A stretch of DNA of 64,000 nucleotides from Siderastrea radians (taxonomy: Eukaryota > Cnidaria > Anthozoa > Scleractinia > Rhizangiidae). The stretch lies in contig OZ024894.1 in assembly GCA_964017195.1 (NCBI GenBank), forward strand, positions 5,296,347-5,360,346. Reading direction: 5' to 3'. This document shows positions 1-11,709 of the stretch, piece after piece (position 1 is the first letter of the stretch; every line of letters begins with the position of its first letter). The position numbers and the translations under genes were made by a program. Under the pieces are notes generated by a model. That model worked only from the letters and a program-made list of their open reading frames with translations, was not told the DNA's origin and did not search any database.

Positions 1-166
1 ACGTTCTGCGCATCTCGAGATATTCAAGTTTCGTACATTCTCGTTCTCAGAGCCTACGATCTGTTCAGTCAGCGGTGGGATCGCAGGGTCCTGGTATCAG
101 CCATTACCCAATCTCGTATCCATTACCAGGTATCTATCTATTTATCTATCTATCTAACCTATCTAT

Positions 167-242
167 CTCGTACCCAGAGTCCACTGGCTTTTTGGTCAGC
201 GGGTGGTCGCTGACCAAAAAGCCAGTGGAGTCTGGGTACGAG
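167..242. repeat. 35-bp stem hairpin
   Basis: CTCGTACCCAGAGTCCACTG continues through GGCTTTTTGGTCAGCG, and the inverse follows after a 6-base loop with one mismatch. The stem end resembles the CTCGTCCCCAGAGC termini of foldback elements at 323-575 and near 1385. A short TATC microsatellite (131-166) precedes it. Confidence 0.8.
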
Positions 243-322
243 ATTGGCCATTACACATGGCCATTACCTGGTCATCCGGTAGCGCATGTCTAATTCATTA
301 AGTTGCTATTGCGCCTCCTCTA

Positions 323-575
323 ATTCTCGTCCCCAGAGCTGCGATCCTTTTGGCCAGCGCCACGGATAGAGAGCTCTGGCAGGGGCCAGGATAACGCGGA
401 AGCGCAATAGCTGCCCAATTTTTTGTAGCCTATGGTAACCGTTATTGTTTCAAATTTCTGAGGCTGTGCAGAAAGCAGGAAGTCTGTGATTCGCGGACTT
501 CCTGTTTTCGGACCCTGCCAGAACTCTCGATCCGTGGCGCTGGCCAAAAGGATCGCAGCTTTGGGGACGAGAAAG
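323..575. mobile_element. Foldback MITE (CTCGTCCCCAGAGC family) with about 10-bp target duplication
   Basis: The left arm ATTCTCGTCCCCAGAGCTGC continues through GATCCTTTTGGCCAGCGCC and is repeated inverted at about 510-573. GCCTCCTCTA lies on both sides (313-322 and 576-585). Open frames across it are artefacts of the repeat. Confidence 0.72.
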
Positions 576-1410
576 GCCTCCTCTATTCTCGACCGTGGAG
601 TGGCTCTGGGCATGACAATTCGGACAACAACCGAGAAATTTGAATTCCTATCGATCGGCGGAGTCATGGTTAGTCGACTAAAAGCTGTTCGGGTCCCTCT
701 AACTCTCCTTCAATTAACGGAGAACCTGGAGCTTTCAAAGGAACAAACTTACGAAGCTACCTTTCGTGCCGAAATTGTTCAGAAGAACGATTGTCCCTGC
801 ATTTTGCTCACGGGTTTTGGATTTGTATCTTGCCTGAATAAAGGTATTGCATTTGCGTTACACTGAATTGTATTACATTCGTCTGGTTTCTGTTGTGTGA
901 GAATGGTAACTTTGTACTTATCACTTCGCCACTAAATGCTACACTGTATTACGTTTTACCCCATGGAAAGCATTTGGCGCCCAAGTTTTAAACATCGACA
1001 TCAAGAGGTCACTACAAAAGTTGATGAGACAGTGACATTTAAGTTTATTTTTGGACAAGCTGTAGTTTTGTAGAAAATGCTGTAGCAAGAAAAGAATCCC
1101 TGGCATTTAGCGACAATCTCGAACACTTTGAATTCTTACGTGCTTAACGGAACAGCAAAATTTGGTCACTTGATCTCCCCTAAGCCACATTCTTTGCGTG
1201 GAAATTAATCAAGTCAATATTAATTCAACCGGAAATAATACGTTATGCGTAGAAGCCAAAAACTTTTAACGTTACTGTATTGGGCATACGGTTTGAATCG
1301 GCCAATCAAAAAAATAAAATTTTGGCCGTTACCAGAGCTACAAGAGACGTAATTTAAAAAAAGCCGCGTAGCTCTGGGGACGAGAATGAGTTTCTTAAGG
1401 AATTTGAGCA
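574..1410. other. Gene-free stretch
   Basis: A frame at 486-866 runs out of the MITE and shows no recognisable protein. GCTCTGGGGACGAG near 1374-1387 is a terminus of the same foldback family, with a partner CAGAGCTAC near 1331. Nothing else is supported. Confidence 0.4.
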
Positions 1411-1691
1411 CTATGTTTGCGCGGTTCATGACTATGTGCAAAAAGTAGATCTTAGCAAGGGCTGTCAGAGCCCAAAAAGATAATTGGGGGTAACCACGCA
1501 TTTTTCAGAGGTAATTGAGCTTAAATTTGGAAAGAAACTGCCATACATTTTTTGTATTTTAGCCTTTTTTTGGAGATAGGGTTGCTTAATATCTCTGAAA
1601 ATTACGTGGTTACCCACATTTTTCTTTTTGGATTTCAATAACCCTTGCTAAGATCTACTTTTTCCCCATAGTCATAAACTTTGCAAAAAAA
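1411..1691. mobile_element. Foldback MITE, arms of about 100 bp
   Basis: AAAGTAGATCTTAGCAAGGG near 1441 returns inverted as CCCTTGCTAAGATCTACTTT near 1652. Similarity extends outward to TTCATGACTATG/CATAGTCAT and inward to GTAACCACG/CGTGGTTAC. Confidence 0.75.
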
Positions 1692-2250
1692 CATCTGTAT
1701 TAGGAGGCACCGTCCTTAAAACCATCCGACAACGTTAATTGAAATAGCTGTATAGACAAGAAAGGATAAAGTAGCTGTATTTGTTAATTTTTAATTAATA
1801 TGAGTTATCACGACTCTTTGGAAGACCATTGCTATTTTAATGAAGGACATCGTTTTTAAATAAGGATTTCATCATCATCATCATCATCTTCAACTTTGGT
1901 GTTCTCAAGCAGCCACTCCCTGTCCAGGTGCAAGCTAGAATGGTCTAGAATTGTTACGTCTTTTACCCCGCTCTTCTCTTTATAATTCGGTGTGGAAGAA
2001 AATGGGTTACTTTAGGCTAATATGGACTACTAAGGGTCAACATGAGCCAATCTTTTAAATGCAGGGACTGCCATGAAACGGACCCTGGTCTTCAAGTGTG
2101 TTTTATCCCCTATTAATTGTTATCAAAATTCCGAGTCGCAACGGAGCCATTGATGGCACTGCTGGAGTCATACTCGAACTTCGGTGGGTTGTAATCAATG
2201 AATGCAAGCAAAGAACAAACAAAGAAGCCCTTCTTAAAATTTTGGGTGCT

Positions 2251-2420
2251 TTCCTTTGGGATGATCCGGATCAGGATCAGTAGTCCAAGATCACTCCGAT
2301 CACAGTGCATCAAAGGAAACGATAGATCCACTCTGGACAAGGATCCTTCGGTTTCTTTAGACGCAGCATGATCCGAGTGATCTTGGATCACTGATCCTGA
2401 TCTGGATCATCCCAAAGGAA
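2251..2420. mobile_element. Short MITE (TTCCTTTGGGATGATCC termini)
   Basis: TTCCTTTGGGATGATCCGG at the left is matched inverted by GATCATCCCAAAGGAA at the right. The arms of about 55 bp are full of GATC words (GATCAGGATCAGT, AAGATCACTC). Confidence 0.75.
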
Positions 2421-2874
2421 CACACCCTTATACACACGATGCTTCTCTTACATTTCCGCACACCAGGCTAATTTCACTTCCGTTGGAGAACAGTACCGTC
2501 TTATACAGTGGTGTGAAAAAATTTAACTCAACTGATTAAGAATTCGGTAACAGGCTTGCCGAATTGCTTGTAGTATGTTACCAGAATAAAAACTGGGGAG
2601 ACACGAAAAAAACAAAAAAACAACGAAATGGATGAATTCATAATCATAACTGAAATTCATCAAAATATGGCCCTGCTAGTTTTGTTCTTTTTGTTTCAAG
2701 TTGCTCCTGGTACGCGTAGAAAAAAACCCGTGATCTCGTATCTCGCGTCTAATATTGATTTGTTGCTTCTTAACTAGACATTTGCTCTTACGCTCGGGGA
2801 GCATAAAAAGTGGAAAACATTTTGCAATGTTGCGCAATATTTTATACCAGCAACAGTGCAACTGAGGAGAAAAA

Positions 2875-3810
2875 AGGCCTGGGGCCCTTTTCTCGAAACC
2901 TCCGATAACTTTCCGGGCCCGTGTACAAAATCTACAAAACTTATTATTATATTTCAATTCAAACTTCTGCATAGACGATTGGCGACCAATGATTTTCTTA
3001 AAAAAGTAGGTATAAAAGATTCTGATCTCTGTAGTTTCTGCAAAACGGAGAAGGAAAGCTTGATCCATCTTTTCTGGTCCTATAGTGTCGTCTCTACCTT
3101 CTGGCAAAACTTCAAGGATTTTCTTGTAAACCAAAATCTTGCACTCAGGACATACAACTTCTCTTTAAATACAGTTTTAGGCTTAAAGACAGACACATCA
3201 ATTAAAGAATAAACAAAAACTAAACTTTCATTTTCTTGTGGTGAGATACTATATTTGGTCCTGTAGGACACTCAACCTGTCGCCTGAAATAAAACACTTC
3301 TCTGTCTTTCTGGCATGTCACAATAGCCTCAAAAGTGGAGCAGTGTCCGAAAATAAACTCTAGAAAGCTATGTTAAGACGGAAGGCTAATAATTTATTTC
3401 AGTTGTTTTGAAACCTAAGGCTAGAACTATGTTTATATGGTATTGTAAGTACTGTATGTAGCACGTATTATTAGAAGTGCAAAGAATGTAAGCAACTGTA
3501 ATGTAATGTAATATAATGTATTGTAAAGAATGTAAGTAATTGTACATTAAGTCACGTAGGTAGTGTAAGTAATTGTTCTCTAAGTAGGCTCTCTTTTTTT
3601 TTCTGTGTGTATGCAATTAATAAAAAAAAAATTCCGGGCCCGGTAAGTATTTTTTCGAGCTCATGTTTTTGTCAGCTAATGGTAATTATTGGCGCAAACT
3701 TAGCAATATGCTTTGCAAAATTATAAAGATGAAACTTTCAAAATCAATAAAAATTGTATACCCATTGGAGAATGTTGTGCACCTAAAATAGTTTTCGGGC
3801 CCGCAGTTAT
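2875..3810. mobile_element. Foldback MITE (GGGGCCC...TTCGGGCCC family), interrupted by the LINE and cut by the Pao LTR
   Basis: The left end GGGGCCCTTTTCTCGAAACC and ACTTTCCGGGCCCG, resuming after the LINE, resemble the arms of the intact copy at 32177-32420. The right arm stops at GTTTTCGGGCCCGCAGTTAT, where the Pao LTR begins. Three generations of insertion can therefore be ordered. Confidence 0.6.
2922..3631 (+). mobile_element. 5'-truncated non-LTR retrotransposon (LINE) with 11-bp target duplication
   Basis: TTCCGGGCCCG occurs just before (2911-2921) and just after (3632-3642) the insert, which ends in an A-rich tail (TTAATAAAAAAAAAA). The 5' part encodes the C-terminal LINE stretch FKLLHRRLATNDFLKK, GIKDSDLCSFCKTEKESLIH and LFWSYSVVSTFWQNF, a CxxC...H zinc-finger-like domain found after LINE reverse transcriptases. 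The stop is near 3212. The A/T-rich 3' UTR carries GTAATGTAATGTAATATAAT motifs also seen, in antisense, at 34947 and 54271. Confidence 0.85.
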
Positions 3811-4304
3811 TGTTGGGTCCCTCTGACATCTTGTAAGGCTTTCTTGGTACCTTTGCAAATTTTCGCAGTTTTCGTAATTTTCGTAGCAGAGTTCAATCCT
3901 GGACATATCTGGTTCCAAACGGAGTTTGTCCAGGTCTAGGTCGATTTCTTTAACGCCCTCTGCTCTGTCATTCTTTGGGATGCTCTGTGGGGAATGTTTG
4001 TTAACGTAACGCAGAAAATTCCCTGAGACACTGAAGAAATTCACTCCTTTCCAGTACAATGTTAACTTGTTTATTCTCTCCTTGTGCCGACCAACCAACG
4101 CGAGTGAAACGCCGTGTTACAGTAGTGAATCCAAAAACCTAGTAATACCTTTTCTCTCGATCGAGCACGTGTGTAGAAAAAGACGTATCCAAATATAGTC
4201 ATACAGTCTAACACGTAATAGCTTTGGAATGTCTAGCCTAAATCGCGTGACGCGAGTCACGCGTCACAAGTTTTTGCATAATGTAAACTGTGGAGTTTAC
4301 GACA
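3811..4304 (-). repeat. Downstream (3') LTR of the BEL/Pao element
   Basis: On the minus strand a purine tract (AGGGGGAGGG) is followed at once by TGTCGTAAAC, the usual polypurine-tract/LTR-start arrangement. A matching end ...CCCAACA is found 494 bases on, giving TGT...ACA termini. The following GTTAT (3806-3810) could be a 5-bp target duplication, but no 5' LTR is visible to confirm it. The LTR ends within a foldback element that begins near 2875. Confidence 0.65.
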
Positions 4305-4347
4305 CCCTCCCCCTATTAAAGGGCTGATAAGCAGCTTTAATACAATT

Positions 4348-7300
4348 CTAATCGTCCTCTAACTCGTTCATTGCAATTCCGATCATCCGGTTCCTTGCTG
4401 CATTCTTTGCTGCTCGTCCAGGTAGCTGCCGCGGTCGAAACTCTGGCACTTCAGGGTTCAAACCTGTGTTCTGTAGCTGGGGTTGTGCGCCTATCTCCAA
4501 ATCTGCAACTAGCTGAACAGGGCGTTCGACGATGTACCCGTTTCCCGTCCTTATCTTGAATCCCCGAAGAACGCCGTCCTTTCCCTTTATCTGACTTTCA
4601 ACTCTTCCAAGCTTCCACTTTCCAGTGTTCTTAATGGAGTCTTTAATTAGAACCATCGATCCTTCTGCGGGAACCTTCTTATTTGCAATTGCTTGCGTCT
4701 TGGATCTCTCCTCCAATGCGTGAAGATACTCTTTAACCCATCGTTTGCGCAGCTGCAATCGGCACGTCTTCAAGTAACGCAATCTTCTCGTGACGTCACT
4801 TGTGTCATCCAAGGTATCAACATCTTCTAGAAAGTTCGCAGGTTTTCCTCTGATAAGGATGTTAGGTGTAACTATCTGTTGCTCAAACTCCTCACCTACG
4901 TAACATAACGGTCTGTTGTTTGCAAAGCATTCCACATCGAGAAGTGTTTCCTCTAGTTCTGCATAAGAGAGTAATGCGCAACCAATGACCTTTGAAAGAC
5001 AAGACTTGACGATGCCAACCATACGTTAAAAAAATCCTCCCCACCAAGGGGCTCTGGAGAGGTGGAACTTCCATTGAATCTGCTGTGATGCGAGGTAGTT
5101 GTTGAGATCCTCGTCTTCTTGTAGAGTCTCAAGCCATCCTTTTGTCGCTGTGAAGGTCTTCGCATTATCGCTCACGATCAATTGCGGGGTACCTCGTCTC
5201 GCCACAAATTCCTTCAGTGCTCGTTTAAATTGCTCAACAGTCATATCCGTGCACAACCTTAGGTGAATGGCACGAGTGCAAGCACAAGTGAATAACACGA
5301 CATAAGCCTTCCCGGGGTTGATCCCTTGTGTCTTGTGGTACAATGGACCAATGAAATCCACTCTAGTTGAGGAAAATGGATCAGTAAACTCTGCTCGAAA
5401 TGATGGCAGGGCGGCCATTGGTGGTGCTGGTAATGCGCTTGCTTTGTGCCTTTTGCAGTGATTGCAGCTCAACCTCAGCCTTCTTGTAATACGTCGCAGT
5501 TGTGGGATCCAAAACCTCTCTCGCACCTTGTTCATTGTGGACTGGACTCCCCCATGCAAATTCATCAGATGGTAATGTTCCACGACCAACTCCGCCAATC
5601 TGTGTTTTCTTGGTATGAACATCGGGTGGTAGTCCGGGACTCGCCCATACCAACGCCAGATCCCCAGTGTGTCTCTCTTGATGGGAACATCGATTCTTTG
5701 CTCACATCCTGCCTGTGCTCACTTGATCCACCACTGCTCCGCTTGTTCAATCTCAAATGTTGTAAGGGGGCCACGTGTTTTAGCCACCTTCCGGCAGTTG
5801 CCAATAAATCTTCTAATGAATGCTGTGATCCTTAGAAGCTTCCAGTACTTGTGCTTCTGAAGAAGTTCTTCGGTCCAAGTTTCTTGAAAGTTCTGGTCTT
5901 CCTGCTTTTGGAGGAGTGCAGCTTCCTTTCTCGGTACTGCTTCAGTTTGAGCCTCTGCCGTCCCCTTGACTTCTACTTTCTCTGGCCATTCTTCAACGTT
6001 GCCCAGCCATTCAGGATCCTTCATCCAAAAGTGATCAATTCTTGCCGGAGCAATTCCTCTGCTCCCTAAGTCACTTGGATTTTGTGCTGTAGGGACGTAA
6101 TGCCACACAAAGGTTCCAAGATCCTGTATCTTTGCCACTCTGTTCCCGACGTACTGTGACCATTTGCCCTTGTTTTCCAACCAGTAGAGTACAGTGGTGC
6201 TATCCACCCATGCGTGGGTCTCAGCAAACATATTGGGGTCAAGTGCCTTAGTGGTATGACTCAGCAACTTGGCAAGAGTGAGGGCTGCGGTGAGTTCTAG
6301 GCGTGGAATCGATGTGTTCTTAGGAGCGATTTTTGATTTGGAAACGAGAAGATTTTGACTTACGGACCCATCCAAGTACTTAGCAGCAACGTAAACGGCC
6401 GCACACACTGCTGATTTGCTGGCGTCTGAAAATCCGTGTAACGACAGTCCCCTTTCGTTGTAGTCAACTACAGTTCTCGGAATTGCAAGGGTTGGATGCT
6501 CCTTTAAACAGCTGATCCACTTGTTCCACTGCCGTACAATTTCATCAGGGAGGGGTGCATCCCACGAGATCGTCCGTAAACAAACTTCGCTAAAGATAAT
6601 CTTTCCGGTGATCATAACTGGCGAAGCCAGACCGAGGATGTCATAAACACTGTTTATTGCTGCTATCATCTTCCGCTTTGTCACTGGCTCTGTTGCACCT
6701 CAGCACGGTTTAAAATCAACAAAGATTGTATCTGTTGACTTGTCCCACTGGGTTCCCAGTATTTTGGCCCTTTGATCCTCTCTATCTGATCCCTTGTTTT
6801 GAGGTGTACCTTCAAGGGTAGCTACATTGCTATGCCATTTGTGTAGTGTGAATCCCCCTTTGTTCATGATATGTGTCGCTTCCTCCTTAAACCTTGTGAG
6901 GGCTTCCTCCTTATCACTCCCGTATTGTATATCATCGACGTAAGTGTCATCCCGCAGCGCCTTCACCGTGTCTGGAAATTCTTCCTGATATGCTGACAAG
7001 TGTTTCTGGAGAGTCGCACCCAAGATATAAGGGCTAGGTGCTGCACCAAAGATCACCCGGGTAAAGCGATACTCAGTCACCTTTCGCTCGTCCAAGTTGC
7101 TAAACCAAAGTACTCTTGAGGCATCACAATCCTCCTCATGCACATGAATTTGGTGAAATGCCTTCTCTATGTCTCCAGTGACGCATAAGTTTTTCAACCG
7201 ATTACGAAGGAGAATGTCAAAGAGCAGCGGTTGGAGAGCTGGACCAGTTTCTAGGCAATCATTCAACGAAGGCAATTGCTGTCTGGCTTTGGACGAGCAG

Positions 7301-8553
7301 TCATAGACTATGCGTGTTTTTGTTGACTCAGCGCTCTCGCGAATGACAGGATGATGTGGAACGTAGTGCACGATTTCTCCAGCGGGCTGAGGTGGAGCAG
7401 GCTCAAGTATTCCACTCTCAAATTGTTCTTGCATAATGGCGTTGTACTCCACCAGTCTGTTATGTCTCTCTAAGCGTCTTGTTGTTCCCCAAAGTCGCGC
7501 CATTGCCAGCCCCTTGTTGGTTGGGAGTAGTCCATGGGGAAGCTTCCAAGGTAGCCGTGTCTCGTAAAACCCTTCACTCTTGAACTTGATTTGCTCTTCA
7601 AAGTCTTGGTTGAATGAGAGGTTGAGAGTATCTGCATCCTCCAGGCCAAGCACATCCACGGAGCACAAGCGTTCAAATTCACTTTGGCTTGAGTTTAAAA
7701 GGAATTCCTTTTCCACGCCATCTCATTCTGAAATAAGCCTCCCATACAAGATCCATCCCAGCATCGTGAATTCTGCTCCAGGGTCAGTGTCAGGATTGTT
7801 CCCGAGAATTGGTGGTTCTGTTGAACGGATGCTCTGATAATCCGCTGCTCCAACGATGATATGTACAGGGAGCCGATCTGCGATTTCGTCTTCATCGCTT
7901 AATTGTAGCTTACGGAGTCGAGGGTACTTCCGCTCCAAGTCCTTAATTCTTGGATTAGGTAAAGATGTCAACACATCCTTCTCTGCATTGATACAATCAA
8001 CAACAAAGTTAAAACCATCCACAACAACAGACTCAATGGTTAAAGAGTAAATATCCACTCTTCTTGTAACTGTTCCATACATCTGCTCAATGCATCTTGT
8101 CTCTTGCCGGATTGGTGAGATTCCCAGTCTTGTAATCAGGTCTGAGCATACATACAAACTTCCGGCTCCTGTGTCGATCATGATTCTTGCTTCCTGTCCA
8201 TTGACCATTGCTCGCACTGTAGCGTGTAAAGTTGACGTAGACCAAGTTGATGCGCTCAGGTTCTTTTCTGTTGATGTGGGAACGCTGCCTTGCTCAGGAA
8301 CAGTTGAAATTCTTCTTTCACAAAGAGGTGTATGATGCCACTGTCCACAGTTCTTGCAGGGTCTTGAACGACACGCAGACACAAGATGATTATCACCAAG
8401 GCAGTTGTAGCACAAATTCTTCCTTCGTATGAGGTCCCTTCGGGCAGCGACAGTCAACACCCTTGTACAGTTCACGGACGAATGGTTTGTAGAACCGCAG
8501 TAAACACATCTGTTAGCATTGGTGTATCTTTGTGAGCCCTGCATCATCATCAT
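4348..8553 (-). pseudogene. BEL/Pao LTR retrotransposon polyprotein, one reading frame broken by four stops
   Basis: Minus strand, one continuous frame with no frameshift. In order: three CCHC-type zinc knuckles (CVYCGSTNHSSVNC, CYNCLGDNHLVSAC, CKNCGQWHHTPLC); an aspartic protease with DTGAG; a reverse transcriptase with YVDD near 6935; the Pao-type RNase H region (HGFSDASKSAV, near 6430); an integrase HHCC zinc domain (near 5450-5580); an integrase core (near 5050-5380); and a basic C-terminal domain ending in TAA near 4348. In-frame stops lie at 7723-7725 (TGA), 6700-6702 (TGA), 5719-5721 (TGA) and 5026-5028 (TAA). The gag N-terminus and the 5' LTR are missing; the copy breaks off at 8553 beside the inserted transposon. 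The element is inactive but only moderately decayed. Confidence 0.93.
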
Positions 8554-8846
8554 GGTCCCGTGCATCCTCGGAGACCCAAGGGCAGCTAGTCGGGACGACG
8601 GGATTTTCATGAGCGAAAGTTTACAACAAGAGCGGGAGAGCGCCGGGGCACTTACTCTTACTGAACGAGTTCCAGAAGCGTTTGAAATCCCGCCTTCTGA
8701 TTGGCCAGAAAAATATTTTTCTGGCCAATCAGCGAAGAGGAACAGCCGGGCGACTCTCATGTCTTCTTACACGAGGTTGTTTTCCTCATCGAACGCCGTA
8801 GTAGCGTGGCCCGTTCAACGGGAACATTTTTGAGGAGAGCTTCAGA

Positions 8847-9613
8847 AAAAATAAATAAATAATAAATAAACGAAGTCGAGGAAATCGCAAACTATAACGT
8901 GGCCGCAAGAAAACAAACACTCACCGGGATTTTTCACGGCGGACTTATCGAAGGTATCGTAAATTTTTAGAGCTAGCGACTTCCCCTTTCTCAAGTGTTG
9001 CATGAGGCTAATAGCTACTCGAGTAAACGATGTTACTAATTATTTCTCCTTGTTCGTTGAACTACGTCTGACACTTTCCACGGGAATCTCCGATGCACGG
9101 GCCACGCAACTATGTCGCTCGAGCGTGGGAACCACAGTTAACCAAAGCGTAATATGAGTGTTTGTATGGAACTGAAATTTGATCGAAAATAATCGGCGGT
9201 TTTCCGCTGAAAATGCATTAAAATGGAAATACAGTTGAAAAACATTACCTGCTATGTGTTTGCGTTTTTATTGCTTTTCCGAGCTTCTGGAGGCCGATCT
9301 GGGCGATTTTCTGCTTAACGGTCGCTGCGACGTCATGTCACGTACTAGTACTCTATAGTACGTGACATGACACGCTTGATCAACATAGTTGCGTGGCCCG
9401 TGCATCAGAGATGGGAAGTTTCAGACGGAGATCAACGAAGAAGGCGAAATAATTAGTTACAATGGAGAAAGGGGAGGTCGCTAGCTCTAAAAATTTGCGA
9501 TACCTTCGATAAGTCGGCCGTGAATAATTCCCTGTGAGTGTTTGTTTTGTTGCGGCCACGTTATAGTTTGCGATTTCCTCGACTTCGTTTATTTGTTATT
9601 TATTTATTTTTAG
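8847..9613. mobile_element. Nested foldback element with arms of about 250 bp
   Basis: The left arm (from AATAAATAATAAATAAACG, about 8847-9120) is repeated in inverted orientation at about 9375-9613, with shared blocks such as CGATTTCCTCGACTTCG and GCTAGCTCTAAAAATTTG. The centre is unrelated sequence of about 250 bp containing a perfect 16-bp hairpin. No gene is inside. Confidence 0.75.
9332..9371. repeat. Perfect 16-bp stem hairpin
   Basis: GTCATGTCACGTACTA at 9332-9347 pairs exactly with 9356-9371 around an 8-base loop. It lies near the middle of the nested foldback element. Confidence 0.8.
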
Positions 9614-9646
9614 CCAATGACGTCACGTTAGTGACGTCATATGGCT
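9612..9646. promoter_or_regulatory. Palindrome containing two TGACGTCA (CRE-type) sites
   Basis: Two TGACGTCA octamers lie 10 bp apart within an imperfect hairpin (AGCCAATGACGTCAC / GTGACGTCATATGGCT). TGACGTCA is the consensus CREB/ATF site. No gene starts nearby, so any regulatory role is only possible. Confidence 0.4.
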
Positions 9647-10776
9647 ACTGCCAGAGCCTAAAAATCAACGATATACGATCTGTGAGGCTGGGGGATATTC
9701 TGTGAGACGATGGGTGAGGGTGTGCACCGGGACAATGAAACCCTTACCTTAACAGCGGCACATACCCTTACAGTTTATACTATGGGAGAACGCCCGGGCT
9801 TTGAAGTGTTTAATTTTGCATCGGCGAGTTGCGAACAACAGGAACTATTTAATGTTACTTCGAATGCGCTGTTTTGTATACTTTAGGTCTGGCAGGATTT
9901 TATTCGCGATGTAGTCCTGCGTTTACGTATACTTAGCCGTGGTACAAATTTTCACGGCAGCAAACGCATCAGAAATTATACACAAGACGCGCTCGTCAAT
10001 TTGAGATCTAAGTGCGTGAATTCACGCACACGTTGTTTGTGTTTGCTTTCCTTTATTAATTTCCAAGCGGAATTATTAGTTTTCGTAGAAGAACATTTTG
10101 ACTTCCGACCAGCTTGACGGCGTCGATTGTTTTTCGCTTTCTAGTGGAATTGCAAAAGAACGATAAATAATGAGAATCCCCAGCTGAGAAGCAAGCGGTT
10201 TCTGCGTAAGGTTAATACAATTTATTTATTCTTGAAAAAGCAAGCTGGATAAAAATATTTCGGTGCTGTGCTGTTTGAAGGCAAAGCAGAATATTTATCC
10301 GGCTACAAACACTACAACCAAAACGGGTTCAATAGATCAACTGTGACACTCTGCGTATATCAAATTTCAACCCGCTTATGCAAATTAGACAAAGTAAAAT
10401 CAGAATTTGCGGGGGCTTGTTCCTAGCTATTCCTAAAACTGAAAAACTTGAATGAAACTAGTATTAAAAATCCAAGTTACAGTGGTGATCAATTAATTAG
10501 AATAAAATCTTTACAAGATACCAAACTTTACTTCGGGGTTATTTATAGTTCAAAGCGTATGTTGAACAAATTTGCATAGTTGACAGATAATGTAACGCAA
10601 CACTTAAAAGCATCTCGAACGGAACGCAAGTGACAAAGCATTCTAATAGCGACCTACTGAATTTTGCGTTTTTTTCACCGACGCCTATCAGGACTTGAAT
10701 ACATAAAAAATGCAAGCAACTGACGTGTTAGGATATGTTGTCTTTGAGGAAAAGGGAAACGAAGAGCTTTGCTTTA
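9647..10776. other. Unassigned interior of the long-TIR transposon
   Basis: No open frame longer than about 100 codons with any recognisable motif, and no further inverted or tandem repeat that I could see. It is probably non-coding filler of the non-autonomous element. Confidence 0.5.
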
Positions 10777-11709
10777 TGCATGGTTCAGTTCTACCTGTTA
10801 CCATGCCCCCCTGGGCATACCCCCTGGGATTTGCAATTTTGTTCTCTTTTGGCGGTCTATTCCCCACCCCTGGGCACGCAGAAAGAGACAATTCCCCACC
10901 CCCGGGACTCCTCATCGACCACAAATACGTTGTTTTGTGTACAAAGCATAGATTTCCGTACAAGAGCAAAACCAGACGTTTTGATAAGAACTTAAACACT
11001 TTTTTAGAGTTTCTTGAACGAAGGACACTACATGTGTAATGTAATAAAAAGATGAACACTATATTTGAAAAAGAAAACTGAAGGAAAACCTCTAACCGTA
11101 CTGGCATACGGCTAGCAGGTAAAGAAATGGTCTTCGCCTCGTGATTTATTCTAAATCTAGCACATACGCACAAGAGGCCCGTGAACAAATTGCTGGCAGC
11201 ATTTTGAAGGAGTTCTTCTTAGCTTGTTTCATAAGAATGAAAACTGGACTGAGACCTCTGTTTAATATAAAGCCGTGCATTCGTTTTCTTATAGAGTCTA
11301 TTTAAGTCGTCTCAGTATATACATAAATACGCTGAAGAAATATTTCTTTGTTTGTGACGAATGCCATCCATTCGAGTACGCATCAAACGCACATTCGTTT
11401 AACAATTTAAAATAAAAGTACCTTCGAATACAGATTTTAATTTTGAGAGATTATTCTTCTCTAACCAGCAGTCTGCTGCAAATTCTAGCGATTCTCACTG
11501 GAAATAGGCAGTCTTCTCCACGCGGTCCGGCGTCAACCGAGAAGTGACGTACTTCACAAGAACAACAAGGAGTTATTTTCGATTTGCCCCGCCCCCCTCC
11601 CCCCGGGACAAGACGGCTTCAAAGAATTCCCCACCCCCGGGACTGAAGGGCTGGACTTGTCCCTGGGGTTGCCCGGGGGGGATGGTAACAGGTAAAACTG
11701 AACCATGCA
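10777..11709. mobile_element. TIR element flanked by TTA (PIF/Harbinger-like MITE)
   Basis: Ends TGCATGGTTCAGTT... and ...AACTGAACCATGCA form inverted repeats of about 36 bp that continue through ACCTGTTACCAT and a C/G-rich stretch. TTA precedes (10774-10776) and follows (11710-11712), fitting the 3-bp TWA duplication of PIF/Harbinger. The C/G-rich subterminal blocks (CCCCACCCCCGGGAC) occur on both sides. Non-coding; nested in the long-TIR transposon. Confidence 0.68.

Noticed and set aside
486..866. 126-codon plus-strand frame
   Set aside because: Starts inside the foldback MITE and shows no recognisable domain.
10688..11188. 166-codon minus-strand frame inside the long-TIR element, considered as a transposase
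   Set aside because: Overlaps the TTA-flanked MITE end, low-complexity, no DDE or zinc-finger pattern.
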